A stretch of DNA of 64,000 nucleotides. It comes from Acanthornis magna. Lineage: Eukaryota; Chordata; Aves; Passeriformes; Acanthizidae. Under the pieces are notes generated by a model, which saw only the letters and a program-made list of their open reading frames with translations, ran no database searches and was not told where the DNA came from. Of the stretch, positions 51,480-62,955 are shown piece by piece; position 1 is the stretch's first letter; each line of letters begins with the position of its first letter. Position numbers and translations under genes: made by a program. The stretch lies in assembly GCA_036785705.1 (NCBI GenBank), contig JAWUZG010000051.1, forward strand, positions 12,738,501 through 12,802,500, given 5' to 3'.

Positions 51480-52440
51480 AAGCGCAGAGGAAGGCCTGGC
51501 TGGTCTAGAAGTCCTTGCCATGTCAGTGGCTCACAAATGTCCGGTGCCACCCAGCAAGGCCAGGTTACCGGTGGGGTTCAGAGAGGCTTTAACGCAGGCA
51601 GTTTCATGCCTGTCCCGTAGCACCGCACAGACAGCGGGGACAGCGTGGGGCTATGTAAACGGGGCGGCTTTAATTTGTTTCTTCCCCTGCTCTTACACAA
51701 ACATTTGGTCACACGGGAGAAGTCGCCTCTCCGTACACGTGGGAGAAGCATTTACGCAAACAGCCCCGCCTGCTACCGAAACAGGCGCCGCCCACGGAAA
51801 ACCGAGGGGTGGGAGCAGCATCTCCTGCGAAAGGCGGTGAAACGGGGCCCGAGAGCGCGGGGTGACGCTGGGGCGGAGGGGACAGCGACGAACCGGGGAC
51901 GCCACTGGCCCTGGACACCGCACGTGCGGCCCCCCGCGGGCCCGCCAGGTGGCGCCGTCCCCCGCCCGCAGGCGGCGCGGCGCATCCGGGGGCCGCGGGT
52001 TCGTGCCTCGGGGGGGCGAGGCTTCGTGTCGCGGGGACTCCGGGTTCGTGTCTCGGGCTCTCGTCCAGGCGCTTCCCAGAGACCCCGCTTCGTGCCCTGG
52101 CCTTGTCCCGGGGAAAGGCTCCCGGGAGCCGTGGGCTTTGCCTTCCGCGTCGCCTTACCCTCGCCATTGAGTCCGGCCCAGTGGGGAGGAAGGGCCGAGG
52201 AGGATGATCTGCCCTGGGGAAAATTGTTCCGTGTCTAGACAAATTCATGATGTGGGGGGATGGAGAAAATTATTAGAGTAGCTATTCCCCATGGATACGC
52301 CTAATCTCCTTGCACCCTTACGGGCTGAAGTCCTGCGGGGCAGAGGAGGGGCGCGGAGCAGCAGGAGGATGGGGATGCGCCCCTGTCGCTCCAGTCGTGT
52401 CCCAGGAGTCTAGTGCCGGAGCGAGGAAATTTTCGGCTGA
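51480..52440. promoter_or_regulatory. CpG island, probable promoter
   Basis: The only strongly GC-rich, CpG-dense stretch in the window. Its core, about 51780-52170, has roughly 8-13 CpG per 60 bases while flanks have almost none. It holds two CACGTG E-boxes (51736-51741 and 51921-51926) and several GC boxes (GGGGCGG at 51661 and 51871, CCGCCC at about 51788). No TATA box was noticed. Such islands in vertebrates usually mark transcription start regions of broadly expressed genes. Direction is uncertain. Two consensus donors lie on the minus strand (GAGG|GTAAGGC ending an exon at 52159, and GCCC|GTAAGGG at 52322), whereas no comparable plus-strand donor was seen inside the island, so a minus-strand transcript is slightly favoured. 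The open frames of 179 and 197 codons here are on opposite strands, Arg/Pro/Gly-rich, and are by-products of high GC. Confidence 0.8.
51998..52102 (+). repeat. Degenerate 22-bp tandem motif in the CpG island
   Basis: The motif GGTTCGTGCCTCGGG recurs as GCTTCGTGTCGCGGG, GGTTCGTGTCTCGGG and GCTTCGTGCCCTGG. The TTCG cores start at 52000, 52023, 52045 and 52089, that is spacings of 23, 22 and 44 (one slot degenerate). Confidence 0.65.
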
Positions 52441-53454
52441 ACAAAGAGTGTCTCTGTCATCCAAGAGAAGCACCGAAGAAATATTTGTATTTCAACAAAA
52501 CTTTTCCCTGGGAAAGCCTTGAAGATGGGGGAAGAGTGACTTTTTGTAAGGACCTGGTCCCTGTTCTGTCTTAAAGCAGCCTCTGTTCAGAATCAGAGCA
52601 AGAGACCAGCACTGAAAGACCAAATTAAAAAAACAAAACAAAGCAAAACAATTCAGTATCCAAGTCCTTTCAAAGTTTCTGTGTAACACTTAGCTTACTT
52701 CTGTTTTTTAGTGAAACATAAATTGGTTTTAATTATATGTGACACAAATTTTGGTAATCTAGAGGGCTGCCATGAAATGGAGTCATTGTCCTCTTGGCTG
52801 TCATGGTGATTGATTTGCATTTTTTCCTAATCGTGGTGAGAGAGCTGTGGTTTTTTATCAGGCTGCTATATTTATGTGTGTTCTGTATCTGTTTTATTAT
52901 CTGCTAGTTTTAAGAGCTGAAATCAGTAAAGCTTGATTGCTTAACAGTTGCTTACATGCATATGGGATACACTTTTCATGGTTTTAAACAAATGCTGCAA
53001 TATATGTATAAAACATTTAACTTCAATATTTGGGTCTGAGGCCCTGAGAGAGACAAGCATTGCCGAATGTTGCAGGTTCTTGTCTCAGTTTACACCAATT
53101 TTATAGTGACTGATAAGCACTCCATTGTATTTCTTAGAAAAATTTGAACTTCCCAGAAATGTCTGAGGTATTACAGTGGCAAAACAACTCAGTTTTGCAG
53201 AATTTTGATGATTTTGAATTTGATGACAAACACAGATGCAATTGTGTAATGCAATGCCTCATATAGACTCTTTTTAGTTTAGCTGGTTCCTCTGGTATGT
53301 TTTTGCAAAACACCCTTCATTGCTGGGGTTGTCTTTCCTGTAACCATTCACAGGTTGGAGACTTTTTAATACTTTGCATTATTAATACATGATCTTGTTC
53401 GCTTTGGCCAAGGTAAGAGGCTTGAACAAATTCCTGGGGATCCATCACAATGAC

Positions 53455-53545
53455 TGCCCATAGGACTGTGAGGAAGTTACTTCTCTCTGCCTTATAGAGG
53501 GCTCATCTGTAAAACAGGAATTATGATATTTTATCTGTGAGAGAG
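53455..53545 (+). mobile_element. MIR-like SINE fragment
   Basis: GACTGTGAGGAAGTTACTTCTC and then CTCATCTGTAAAACAGGAATTA match the MIR core order (gtgaccttgggcaagttacttaacctc ... ctcatctgtaaaatggggata). Plus orientation, old. Confidence 0.55.
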
Positions 53546-55019
53546 GTCAAGACTTGTAGGTGAAAAATGTGACTGTAAATTCAAATCTTTAGGAATAGAT
53601 GAATTGGCCATATGCTGTCTGGAGAAATAGAATGAAAACCCCACCCTTTTGTGGTGACTGATCCAGTTTCTCTGAAGTCTCTTGGAATAGAACTGAAGTA
53701 TTTCACATGTACAGAAATCTACACAAAGGCTGTCCAAGCTTGTAAAATGTCGGATGGACCAAGCTTACTAAATATGTGCAAGATTCCAAAAGCACTTTTG
53801 AAAACTTGTTTTCCTTCCACTGACAACACTGAAATTTTTGTCTCTCTACATAGAAATGTTTATCATGCATTAAATTGTAACTGTATGGCATCTATAAAAG
53901 TTACTTCCTTTCTGTCACTACTCCAAAAACAAAGATTAATTTTATCTATACCAAAAGTATATCTAGATAAACTTTATCTATACTATTTTTATCATTGAAA
54001 CATTCAGCTTACAGAGTATGAATATCATCTAATCAAAATAACATGGAAGAATGTATATGATCATGGCAGAATTATTTCACTCACAGCACTTTTTATAATG
54101 GCCGATTAAACAAGCTCTTGTTTCCACGGGATTTTTGTAATTAGGACAAGGGTGGTGATGATGGTGTCAGTTAAAAGTACAATTATTTTTATAACTTAGC
54201 AAGCTGTTTCTTTCAGAGCTCTCAAGCAGAATTATTACATTCTTGCTTATCGACAAGCAAAAAAATTGTCAGGAGATTTTCAACAGAACACATTCACCCT
54301 TTATTAAGTTATACTGATGCCAAGTATTAGAAACCACAGTAGGAGCTTTCACTGCTCCTACCAAAACATAAATGTGCACGTGCCTATCTTGACAGTAATT
54401 TAGCTGCATATGCTATAACTTGTCTTTCTGTGGATCTCGAGTCCCAAAACTTTGAAAATAGATTTTAAAGTTATAACTACTTGCCTAGATTTTTCAGTAC
54501 CTTATTGTTTGCAAGCGGTATCAAGGACAAAGGCATACTGTGCTTTAGCAGTGTCTGTACTTATCTCATCTTGGTTGGAAAATTGCAAAAGGGAAGGAAC
54601 AAGTATAGCTCTTTTGAAATATATTCTTCATCTCTTGTGCTTTGATGTTGGTCTTCCTTCTGTAATATTGAGCTCTGATTTTCAGAGTGCAGAGTGCCTT
54701 TGTGCAATTTAAGGCTTACAGGTTCTTTAAAACTCTAACATGTTTTCATAAACACTTTAGGAAAGTTATGAGTTTTGGTGCTGCTGCTGATGTACTCAAT
54801 TAGGAGGCTTAGAAAAACAAGAAAAAGTGTTAGCATGAGGGCTCCCAAGTTCTGTTTCCCACTTAGTTATCATCCAGACATACAAATATTTCCGTTAACA
54901 CAAATAAATTGGCATCTCTTTGGGCTGGTTATTACAGCTATTTCAGAGGTGGGAAAATGGAATTTCAGGAAAGGATATGGGTTCACAGGCATATGTGTGT
55001 GAGGACGAATTGGCATCTG

Positions 55020-55115
55020 AAATGGGATGCAACTCCATCATTAGTTAGCTATCTCCTTACCTTCAGGGAAATTGCTTCTTCAATCTCTGCTTTCTTACCT
55101 GGAAATTGAAACAAA
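55020..55115 (+). mobile_element. Possible MIR fragment
   Basis: TTAGTTAGCTATCTCCTTACC, GGGAAATTGCTTCTTCAATC and TCTGCTTTCTTACCTGGAAA follow the MIR core loosely. It is more decayed than the other MIR traces in the window. Confidence 0.3.
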
Positions 55116-56545
55116 ACCAAACCCAAGAAACCCCACAGGTGATTGAAAGATAATGTCTCTCAGTTGTTGAATGCAAAACTCTTCCTTTTCTTATTATCCC
55201 TTTTATGTTGACTATATGAAGAGGCATAAGGAGGCCACTATGGTAAATTGTAAGTTAACATATTATATAATGCAAAGTTCAAGTGCAGTAAGTTTCAATA
55301 CTGTCCATGTATTTTTCCTATGTGGCTTCATCCTCAAGTTTCAAAGAAATACGCATGCAAGCCAAATTCGGAGAAATTTTTTTTGGACCTTTCACACTGA
55401 GAAACTTATTCAGCCTTTCCAGCAGCTTAGAAAGCCATGCTTTTGAAAGTTTTTTTATGTAGGTTCCACTTAAATCGACTTTATTAAAGTTGCTAATCAT
55501 TACTTTTCCTTCTGCTCTGAATTAGACTGTTGCTCTCAGTGCAGACCTAGAAGATGGCTCTCTTGAGCATTTCTCCTATTTCTTTCTTTATTCTCCTGCT
55601 GTCTCACCAGTGCCTCAAAAAATCTATATTAGCATACTGTCTCTGCAGATCCACCTAGTTTGTCCATGGCCTGGAAAAAATGAAGCAGGAACACTGTAGT
55701 GAGAAACTTGTTTCTTGTATGTCAGTTTGCTTCTTGTGACTTTAGCTGTGTAGTGAATATTTACATGCCAGTTTAGTAGCTCCATGAAAGATTTGGTATT
55801 GTACATATCTTAGAAGAGCTGTCATAGCCTGTCCCCGCTTCATTTTGGTTACGCTGCATGTGTAATTTCATAAATAAACATTTATTCACAGAATGTAAAT
55901 TTGGCTGAATCATTCTGCATATGTGAACCATTTATTCTTGAACAGAGTAATGCTCCGTATTCAGTAACTTAAATATTATATAACCACTGCAAAGCTTCTC
56001 CATTTGAAGGGAAAAAGAAAACACAATTTTCTTTTGGCCTCTTTCCTTCATTTCCGTAGAAACCTTTTCAATTGTGATTCAGCTTTGAAACACAAAAACA
56101 TTAGCTTCATTTTATTCGACAGAGCTTTAGCTTGTGTTTATCAAGGGCATAGTGGAAAAAAGTAACCTTTTACTGCCTTTTACTTCTGTTATCATTTAGA
56201 CCTAACACTGCACTGAAATGACTCAAGTTATGTTGCCACATGCAGCATCAAAGCAGTTTACTGAATTTCAAGCATTTGCCATGCAGGATAAACCCACTGC
56301 TAGAAACACAGCAAGTGTCACTGAGTCACAGTAGGAGTACTGGTTTGTGTGCTCAGCCTCTCCAGTACTGTCAGCAATATATGAGAAAATAAATACTTCA
56401 CGTAATTTGCATAGCACTAGCTGTGTTTGCACGTTCTGTAAATGATTATGTTCAATTGTGAGTCATTGAATGCTGGAAGCAGGGAGCTACATGGAGACGC
56501 TAAGGCCCATTTTGTGGAACTAACTGTGGTGACTTACTGCTGCCA

Positions 56546-57322
56546 TCAAGAGGGACCTGGCCAGGCCTGAGAGCTGGGCCTGTGCAAAACTCATGAAGTT
56601 AACAAGGGCCAAGCACTAGGTCCTGTGCCTGGGTCAGGGCAATCTCAAGCACAAATTCGGGCAGGATGGAGAATGGTTTGAGGGTAGCCCTGAGGAGAAG
56701 GACTTGGAGGTATTAATGTGATGGTGGACAAGCACAACATGACCCAGCAATGTGCGCTGGCAGCCCAAAAAGACAAACACATCCTGGGCTGAATCCAAAG
56801 CAGTGTGGCCATCAGGGCAAGGGAGGGGATTCTCACCCTCTGCTCTGCTTTTGTGAGACCCCACCTGGAGTGCTGCATCCAGCTCTGGGGTCCCCAGCAT
56901 AAGAAGGATGAGGACCTGCTGGACCCAGTCCAGAGAAAGACAAGAAAGATGATCAGTGGGCTGAAGCACCACTCCTATGACAACAGGCTGAGAGAGTTGG
57001 GGCTGTTCAGCCTAAAGAAAAGACTTTGGGGAGACCTTATAGCAGCCTTTTGGTACCTAAAGGGGGCCTGCAAGAAAGATGGAGAGGAACTTTCTATGAG
57101 ACCCTGTGGATTGAATATAGGAAGAAATTCTTCATTGTTGAAGTGATGAGACAGTGGAACAGGTTGCCCAGAGAAGCTGTGGATACCTCATCCCTGGAAG
57201 TGTTTAAGACCAGGCTGGACAGAGCTTTGAGCAACCTGGTCTAGTGAAAGGTGCCCCTACCCACGGCTGGGGGTTAGGAACTAGATGGCCTTTAGACCCC
57301 AACCTTTCTATGATTCTGTCTT
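56546..57322 (+). mobile_element. CR1 LINE, 5'-truncated, plus strand
   Basis: The best preserved plus-strand copy. It begins with AGGGACCTGGCCAGGCCTGA and continues through GTCCTGTGCCTGGGTCAGGG, GACCCAGCAATGTGCGCTGG, GAGACCCCACCTGGAGTGCT, CTGGGGTCCCCAGCATAAGA and GAGCAACCTGGTCTAGTG, to the tail CTTTCTATGATTCTG. Relative to the family, about 50 bp are missing near 57108, where ACCCTGTGGATTGAATATAG joins regions normally apart. The reverse-transcriptase core is absent. Confidence 0.95.
56805..57244 (+). pseudogene. CR1 ORF2 remnant with frameshift
   Basis: The first frame (56805-57146) reads FVRPHLECCIQLWGPQHKKD and then LKHHSYDNRLRELGLFSLKK. The family's following RKKFF...HWNRLPREAV block continues only in another frame (57026-57244: VMRQWNRLPREAVDTSSLEV, then FKTRLDRALSNLV). 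The shift coincides with the internal deletion near 57108. In intact CR1 this is the ORF2 part after the polymerase domain. The copy is dead. Confidence 0.8.
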
Positions 57323-57528
57323 TTGCACACATTAGGTTTTATATTCGAACAATAACAATCAGGCAAAAAGCTGCAGTTCTAGATTGTGGAGGGCCTTGTT
57401 TGATAAGAGACAGGAAATATTGTTAGTTGAGTAGCACAAGCATGATTTGATTCACATCAGTTTATAGGGTGAGAGGTAGAGGGATTTAAGTATCTGAGTC
57501 TTTGAATATGCATTGCATTGCCCCATTA

Positions 57529-57689
57529 TTCCTTCTCCTTCTCCTTCTCCTTCTCCTTCTCCTTCTCCTTCTCCTTCTCCATCTCCTCCTCCTCCTCCTC
57601 CTCCTCCTCCTTCTCCTTCTCCTTCTCCTGCTCCTTCTCCTTCTCCTTTATCTTCTCCTTTGTCTTCTTCATCTTCTTTGTCTTCTTCC
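57529..57689 (+). repeat. (CCTTCT)n/(CTC)n homopyrimidine microsatellite
   Basis: CCTTCT units fill 57531-57580, TCC/CTC units fill about 57582-57610, CTTCTC units resume to about 57649, and degenerate CTT units follow to 57689. Only three purines interrupt the first 130 bases (57581, 57630, 57650). Overlapping Leu-, Ser/Pro- and Ser/Phe-repeat frames, and a Glu/Gly frame on the other strand, are translations of this simple repeat, not proteins. Confidence 0.95.
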
Positions 57690-57690
57690 A

Positions 57691-60600
57691 TGTAACAAGA
57701 AGCTTGCTGATAAAGGATCAGTTTTCCTGTGCTTTCTACCTAGTTTACCACCAGTTTGCTCTTCTAGGAAATGGAAAGCCTGATAAGTTCAAGGGAAGAG
57801 GACATTACTGTTCCATTCTGGGTGTCCACAAGTATCCCCTAGGCATGTACAAGTCCTCATGCCTCCATATCTTTTTTAAATTTTCTCACAGAAGAGCAAC
57901 CTGTCAATCAGTTGAGCTTACCCAGCAGTCTCTCATGTATTTCTGTGAACTATGGTTCTTCTCTAGCAAATTTTGTGACTGAGTAGGAATAAAAAGACCA
58001 CTCTGTTTAAGCTAAACTGTTGTATAATAATAACAACAGGGGCAAAGCACAACATTAGAGAAACATGATATTAAAATTATACCAGGTCTGCATGTAATTC
58101 TCCTTTCCAAGGGCCTGACTTTTCTCTTCCTGGGGTTCCTAAAAGGTAAACCTTTCCCTAATTCTCATACAAAATAATCTAATTTCTCGGTCTCAAGACA
58201 TAGTCTCTCTCACTTTCTGTCAAGTGTATTTCTTGAAAAATTATTGAATTCTTATATTCCTGCTTTCCCTGCAACAACCCAAACCCAAAAAACCCAAACA
58301 AACAAGAAAACCCCAAGCCACTCGAATTTGTCTATTACAGATTCTATTTTAAAAACCCCAAAACCAAAAAACAGGTGTCTCAGGAGTATGAAGAGTCTTA
58401 ATCTAGCCCCACCTTCATTTTCCAGCCTGACTGTGCCACCATTATATTAGTTCACTGTCTGTACACAGTAAGTCAGTACCTAGGATTCAGGAATTATCAT
58501 GGGAAGCTTTAAATCTATTACAAAGGAGAAGCTTGAGTCAACCTTTTGCACTGAGTCAAAAAAAATAAATGAAGAAAGCAAAATGAGATACGATTGGTGT
58601 TCAGTGTCAAAAATAAATAAAAGTGGAGAAGAAGTAAATACTTATGTAGAAACAGTTTGCAATTGGTTAGTTCTGTGTTTGGCCTGTCTGATATGTTCTA
58701 GGCTGAGAATGAGATTAGAAGTATCTAAGTGATTAAAGATCAAGGCTGTTTGAGACTTAAGGGGATTTTGTGCGTTTAAGGCCTATCTGTACATTTTGAG
58801 CTATCCTTTCATGCTAATTTTTTCAGTCCTTAATGGTGGAAAACTAGAATGTAACAACGACTGCGAGCTCAGCTGTGTCTGCTATGGTACTGCTGGGCTG
58901 AGAAGAGTAGGCCAGATGCATGTCTAATGTGGCTAGGCTCAATGATCCTGAAAATAGGATGTGGTTTGATCCAAAGTGAGAGATATTAGCTTAATTTTCC
59001 ATCTGCAAAAGAGTTCCACTGTTCTGTTTACGTTACTTCTTTGAGCCTGAACGCTTGTTACAGTTCTTTGAAAGGGACTCATTTACACTCTTCCTTCCTA
59101 AGATCTGCAAACTCCCAGGTCTCCAAGAGCCCCCTCTGTTCCCTCTTACTTTACCTTTGCAGATGTTGGCACACAGCTAACTAGTTTCCTGGCCAAAAAG
59201 TTCTGGATGTGGCTCCAAGCAGCGTCATTCAACACTGCTGTTGCCTGAATACAAAAGGTGCTGCTCCTGCTCCTTGTTACACAAGCTCTGCTTCCTGCCT
59301 CTGCACTGCTCATCAGAGTTTGCAGTGCAACTCCTGTTCAGTGAGAACATCTGACAAAAAAAAATTGTCTGTTATTGACTTAGAAGTTTAAAGATGTTCT
59401 TTAGGCTGTTCAGTGTCCCAGAGTGCATTGATGCCTTTTTATATTTTTCATATATTTCTAGCTTTGTAGATTGCTAATGCAAGGCTGAAGCTCCTAGGAC
59501 TTTCCTATCTTCTTTCCCTACATTTAGGAACAACAAGCTGACCTTTGAAACACATTTCTAAAATATTAGAAATTTTAGTCTTATTCCAAGTAGGGAACCA
59601 ACTACACTGAGGTTCTGTTTTCCAACCAGAATCTGGACCAGACATAATGAAAGTGGGGCAAAGAAGCCCCTGGACTGCTTCCAGTGGGGCAAGACCCAGG
59701 GAATTATTATTTAACCCAACTAACCTTTTAATTGGACAATATATGATAGGTATACTAATCAACTAACCATATAAAATTGTAGAATTACTGTACCATGTGT
59801 GGTTTTCACCATATTGTGTACCTGAAAGCTTCCAGGTACAGGTCTGCTTTTATATTATCACTTTAACTTTATTTGGGAAGATCTGTTCTATTTTCCAGGC
59901 AACACCATGTTATTCGATCCTCTCCTGCTTCAGCAGTAAACCTTCTGTTTCTGGAGTCTCATCCAGTTTTGTGTAATAAACTTTAGGAGGAAGGAATAGG
60001 GAAGGAACTGGAAACTGTGATTTTCCAAAAGTGGTGTAGTCTCTGTTCCTGAAACATATAATACAATGTGTGCCATGTGTACTGTTGTGCAAAATAGAGC
60101 TGAGAGCAGTATCATACTTTTGAAAATGTGGTCTGCTACCCAGCAGAAACTTGGTACTTTCCAAAGGCAAATATTAAAAAAAATATCTTTATGTCACTGT
60201 AAGGAAGGTGATTTATATGCCTTAAAAGACAGGGAGAACCCATCAAAGGCGAAAGAAATCTCCAAGGTCTTCATAGCTTGTGAGGGCAGAGGTTTGTGAC
60301 TGGTGGTCTTCTCTGAGTGAGCCTGAGCACAACGATAAAATTTAAGCCCCCCATGGTTATCTGGAAGCAATCTGAGGAGGGGAGTTCTCCACCTGCTCAG
60401 GACCACGAAGGGTGCAGGCAGTTCTGTGTAAAGAAGGGAGAGCAAAGTTGCAATGAAGCTCCAGGAAAGGTCCAAAAGACAAAGTGAAGGTGCTGGAGGG
60501 GCCATGTAGAGTAGTTAGTGAGGCATGATAGTAGCAGATTAAAAAAATACCATGAGATTTTGAACCAAGCATATGTATGGCATCAGTCTGCAAGATGCAC

Positions 60601-61910
60601 AGCCATGCAACTGAGAATACCTGACCTTTACTGCCAGTTCTATGACCATGCCAGAATCTTCTCTTTGTGTCTGAATTATTTGGCTATAACTGGGAGCTTG
60701 TCTCATAGGGAGTATTCATGTTATTTTGATATTTGCCAGATAAGATGTAAGAAAGAAATACTTAGTGAAACCGTATCTTCAGCAAAAGCCTTGATGAATT
60801 TGAGAATTATGCTGGCAGACACATAAGTACTATCCTGTCATTGACAATTTATTTTTTCATGCAAAAGCAATTGATCGTACTTACTCAGTAGTGCTCTTTA
60901 TCAACCTCATTCATTTCAAATGTACTGCATGCATTCACAGCTCAGATTCTCTTAAATCATTACTGAATTTCACAATGTTCTTGCTCAAAGCTCATACCTA
61001 CAATGAAAATCCTTTATATTTTCTATTGTGTAAGGTGGGGCAGACACTCTTTAAAAATCAAAGCTTTCACTATACCATTTCTCCTGCCAACAGCCCTGAA
61101 TGCTGAATGAGCTAAATTTCATATTTAGGAGCCAAAATAAATATTTCTGCCACTTACTGCTGGCAGTGTTAGTCTGATTCCACTCTAAGCTAGAGTAAAG
61201 ATGTTCCTGGAAAAAGAAATCATTGGCCAGTGGTCATCTTGCAGAATGTATTAGAAAGCTGGATGTGTTCTGACCATCAGGGATACAGGATTTAAGTGAA
61301 ATTAGGTTAATAAGGTTTCTATAGTGTCTCTGTAGTGTGTGTATGCCAACATGCTGGGGAATATTTATTTCAGCTACTATGAACTGTCTTACAATATAGA
61401 CCATTAGTCTGGCTCCATATGTAGGCTTTTCATGGGGTTAGCACATAAACAGTTCCAGAAGGCAATTATTCTACTTACCTTTGAAATGTATGCTGGGAAC
61501 CAGTGAGTTTCCCTGAGGTGTCTTGTCTCCCTTCATTGACTACACAGGAAACCTGTACTGTCAGCTAAGCCTAGATGCATGAGTGACTTAGGTGACTACA
61601 GGCATCTATGATAAATTCACCTGGTACTGTAAGTGTATGTACAATATGCAGCACAGAAAACTGGGAGAGCCCACGGAATGCAAAGGTTTTTGATGTGGTG
61701 TGGCATAAAGGATTTATTGTTATACACAGTGTGCAGACAACTCACTGTGGCTTATCCCGAATTTGTCCCATTTCTGCAGCCTAGAACCTTGCCTTCCAGT
61801 GGAAGATAATTGTTTAACTACACACATACCCTCACAGTTGTGACAGTTGTTTCATCTGCTGTGTGATGTAGAAAATGTGAATATAGCCTGGTCCTCTTCC
61901 ACTGTGTTTT
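57691..61910. other. Non-coding
   Basis: No gene or transposon recognised. An A/C-rich stretch at 58263-58372 is listed separately. Frames of up to 103 codons around 59.9-60.8 kb overlap on both strands and have no motif. Confidence 0.45.
58263..58372. repeat. A/C-rich low-complexity stretch
   Basis: Two runs of CCCAAACCCAAAAAACCC-like sequence (58263-58320 and 58351-58372) separated by ordinary DNA. Confidence 0.5.
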
Positions 61911-62955
61911 CATAGAATCATGGAATAGAATCACAGAATCATTTAGGTTGGAAAAGATCTCCAAGATCATTGAGTCCGACGTTTCATTGGTCACCACCTT
62001 GTCAACTAGACTGCAGCACTAAATGCCATGTGCTGTCATTTCTTGAGCACCTCCAGGGACGGTGACTCAATCACCTTGCTGGGCAGCCCATTCTGATGCA
62101 TGACAACCCTTTCCATGAAGAAATTCTTCCTGATGTCCAACCCAGAACTGAACACACAATTTGAAGTGTGACCTCACCAGTGCCAGGTAGAGGGGACAAT
62201 CAGTGCCCTGGGCCTGGCTGGCCACACTATTTTTGATACAGGCCAGGATGGTGTTGGCCTTCTTGGCCACCTGAGCACACGCTGGCTCATGTCCAGCTGC
62301 TGTTGACCAGCACCCGCAGGTCTTTTTCTGCTGGGCCACTTTCCAGCATCTATTCTCCTAGTCTGTAGCATGCATGGGGTTGTTCTGACCCAAGTGCGGG
62401 ACCTGGCTCTTTACCTTATCTAACCCCATACAATTGGCCTTGTCCCATCAATCCAGCCTGTCCAGAATCCTCTGCAGAGCCTTCCTACCCTCCTGCAGAT
62501 CAACACTCCACCTAACTTACTGAGGGTGCACACAATAACCTTTTCCAGATCATTAGTAAAGATATTGAACAGGACTGGCCCCAGCACTAATCCCTGGGGG
62601 ACACCACTAGTGACTGAACACCAACAGGATGCAGAACACTCCCCACCATCCTCTGGGCCCAGCCATACAGCCAGTTATTAAACCAGAGAAGGGTGCACCT
62701 GTCCAAGCCATGGGCAGCTGGCTTTTACAGTAGAATGCTGTGGGACACTGTCAAAGGCCTTGCTGAAGTCTAGATAGACAATATCCACAGCCTTTCCCTC
62801 ATCTGCTAGGTGGGTCATGTGGCCATAGAAGGAGATCCGGTTGGTCGAGCAGGATCTGACTCTCCTAAACCCGTGCAGGCTGATCTCTGGTTGCCCTGTA
62901 TGTGCCATGTGATTGCACTCAAAATTTTTCTATCCTCCCTCAAAATGCCTTCTAG
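61911..62955 (-). mobile_element. CR1 LINE with internal deletions, minus strand
   Basis: The left edge carries a fine inverted tail (ATAGAATCATGGAATAGAAT, then TTTAGGTTGGAAAAGATC). The copy reaches further 5' than any other here, into the polymerase domain. Compared with the 21.5 kb copy, about 255 bp are missing at 62140-62143, where GATGTCCAAC joins CCAGAACTGAACAC, and about 17 bp near 62515. The right edge fades near 62955. Confidence 0.93.
62678..62908 (-). pseudogene. CR1 reverse-transcriptase palm fragment
   Basis: A 76-codon minus-strand frame contains VDIVYLDFSKAFDSVPQHS, the CR1 form of reverse-transcriptase motif A, whose first aspartate (in LDFSKAFD) is one of the catalytic metal-binding residues. 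Upstream in the same frame is a degraded HGFRRVRSCSTNRISF block (family: HGFRRGRSCLTNLI.F). Motif C (the DD box) is not in this frame. With two internal deletions and 5' truncation the element cannot be active. Confidence 0.8.

Larger units (their letters stand above)
52441..56545. other. Non-coding with old SINE traces
   Basis: No gene recognised. Two MIR-like pieces are listed separately. The remainder is AT-rich single-copy-looking DNA. Confidence 0.45.

Noticed and set aside
51645..52248. Frames of 197 (plus) and 179 (minus) codons in the CpG island as proteins
   Set aside because: High GC removes stop codons from both strands. The peptides are Arg/Pro/Gly/Ala-rich with no motif and overlap head to head.
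57452..57982. Leu-, Ser/Pro-, Ser/Phe- and Glu/Gly-repeat proteins
   Set aside because: They are translations in different frames of the CCTTCT/CTC microsatellite.
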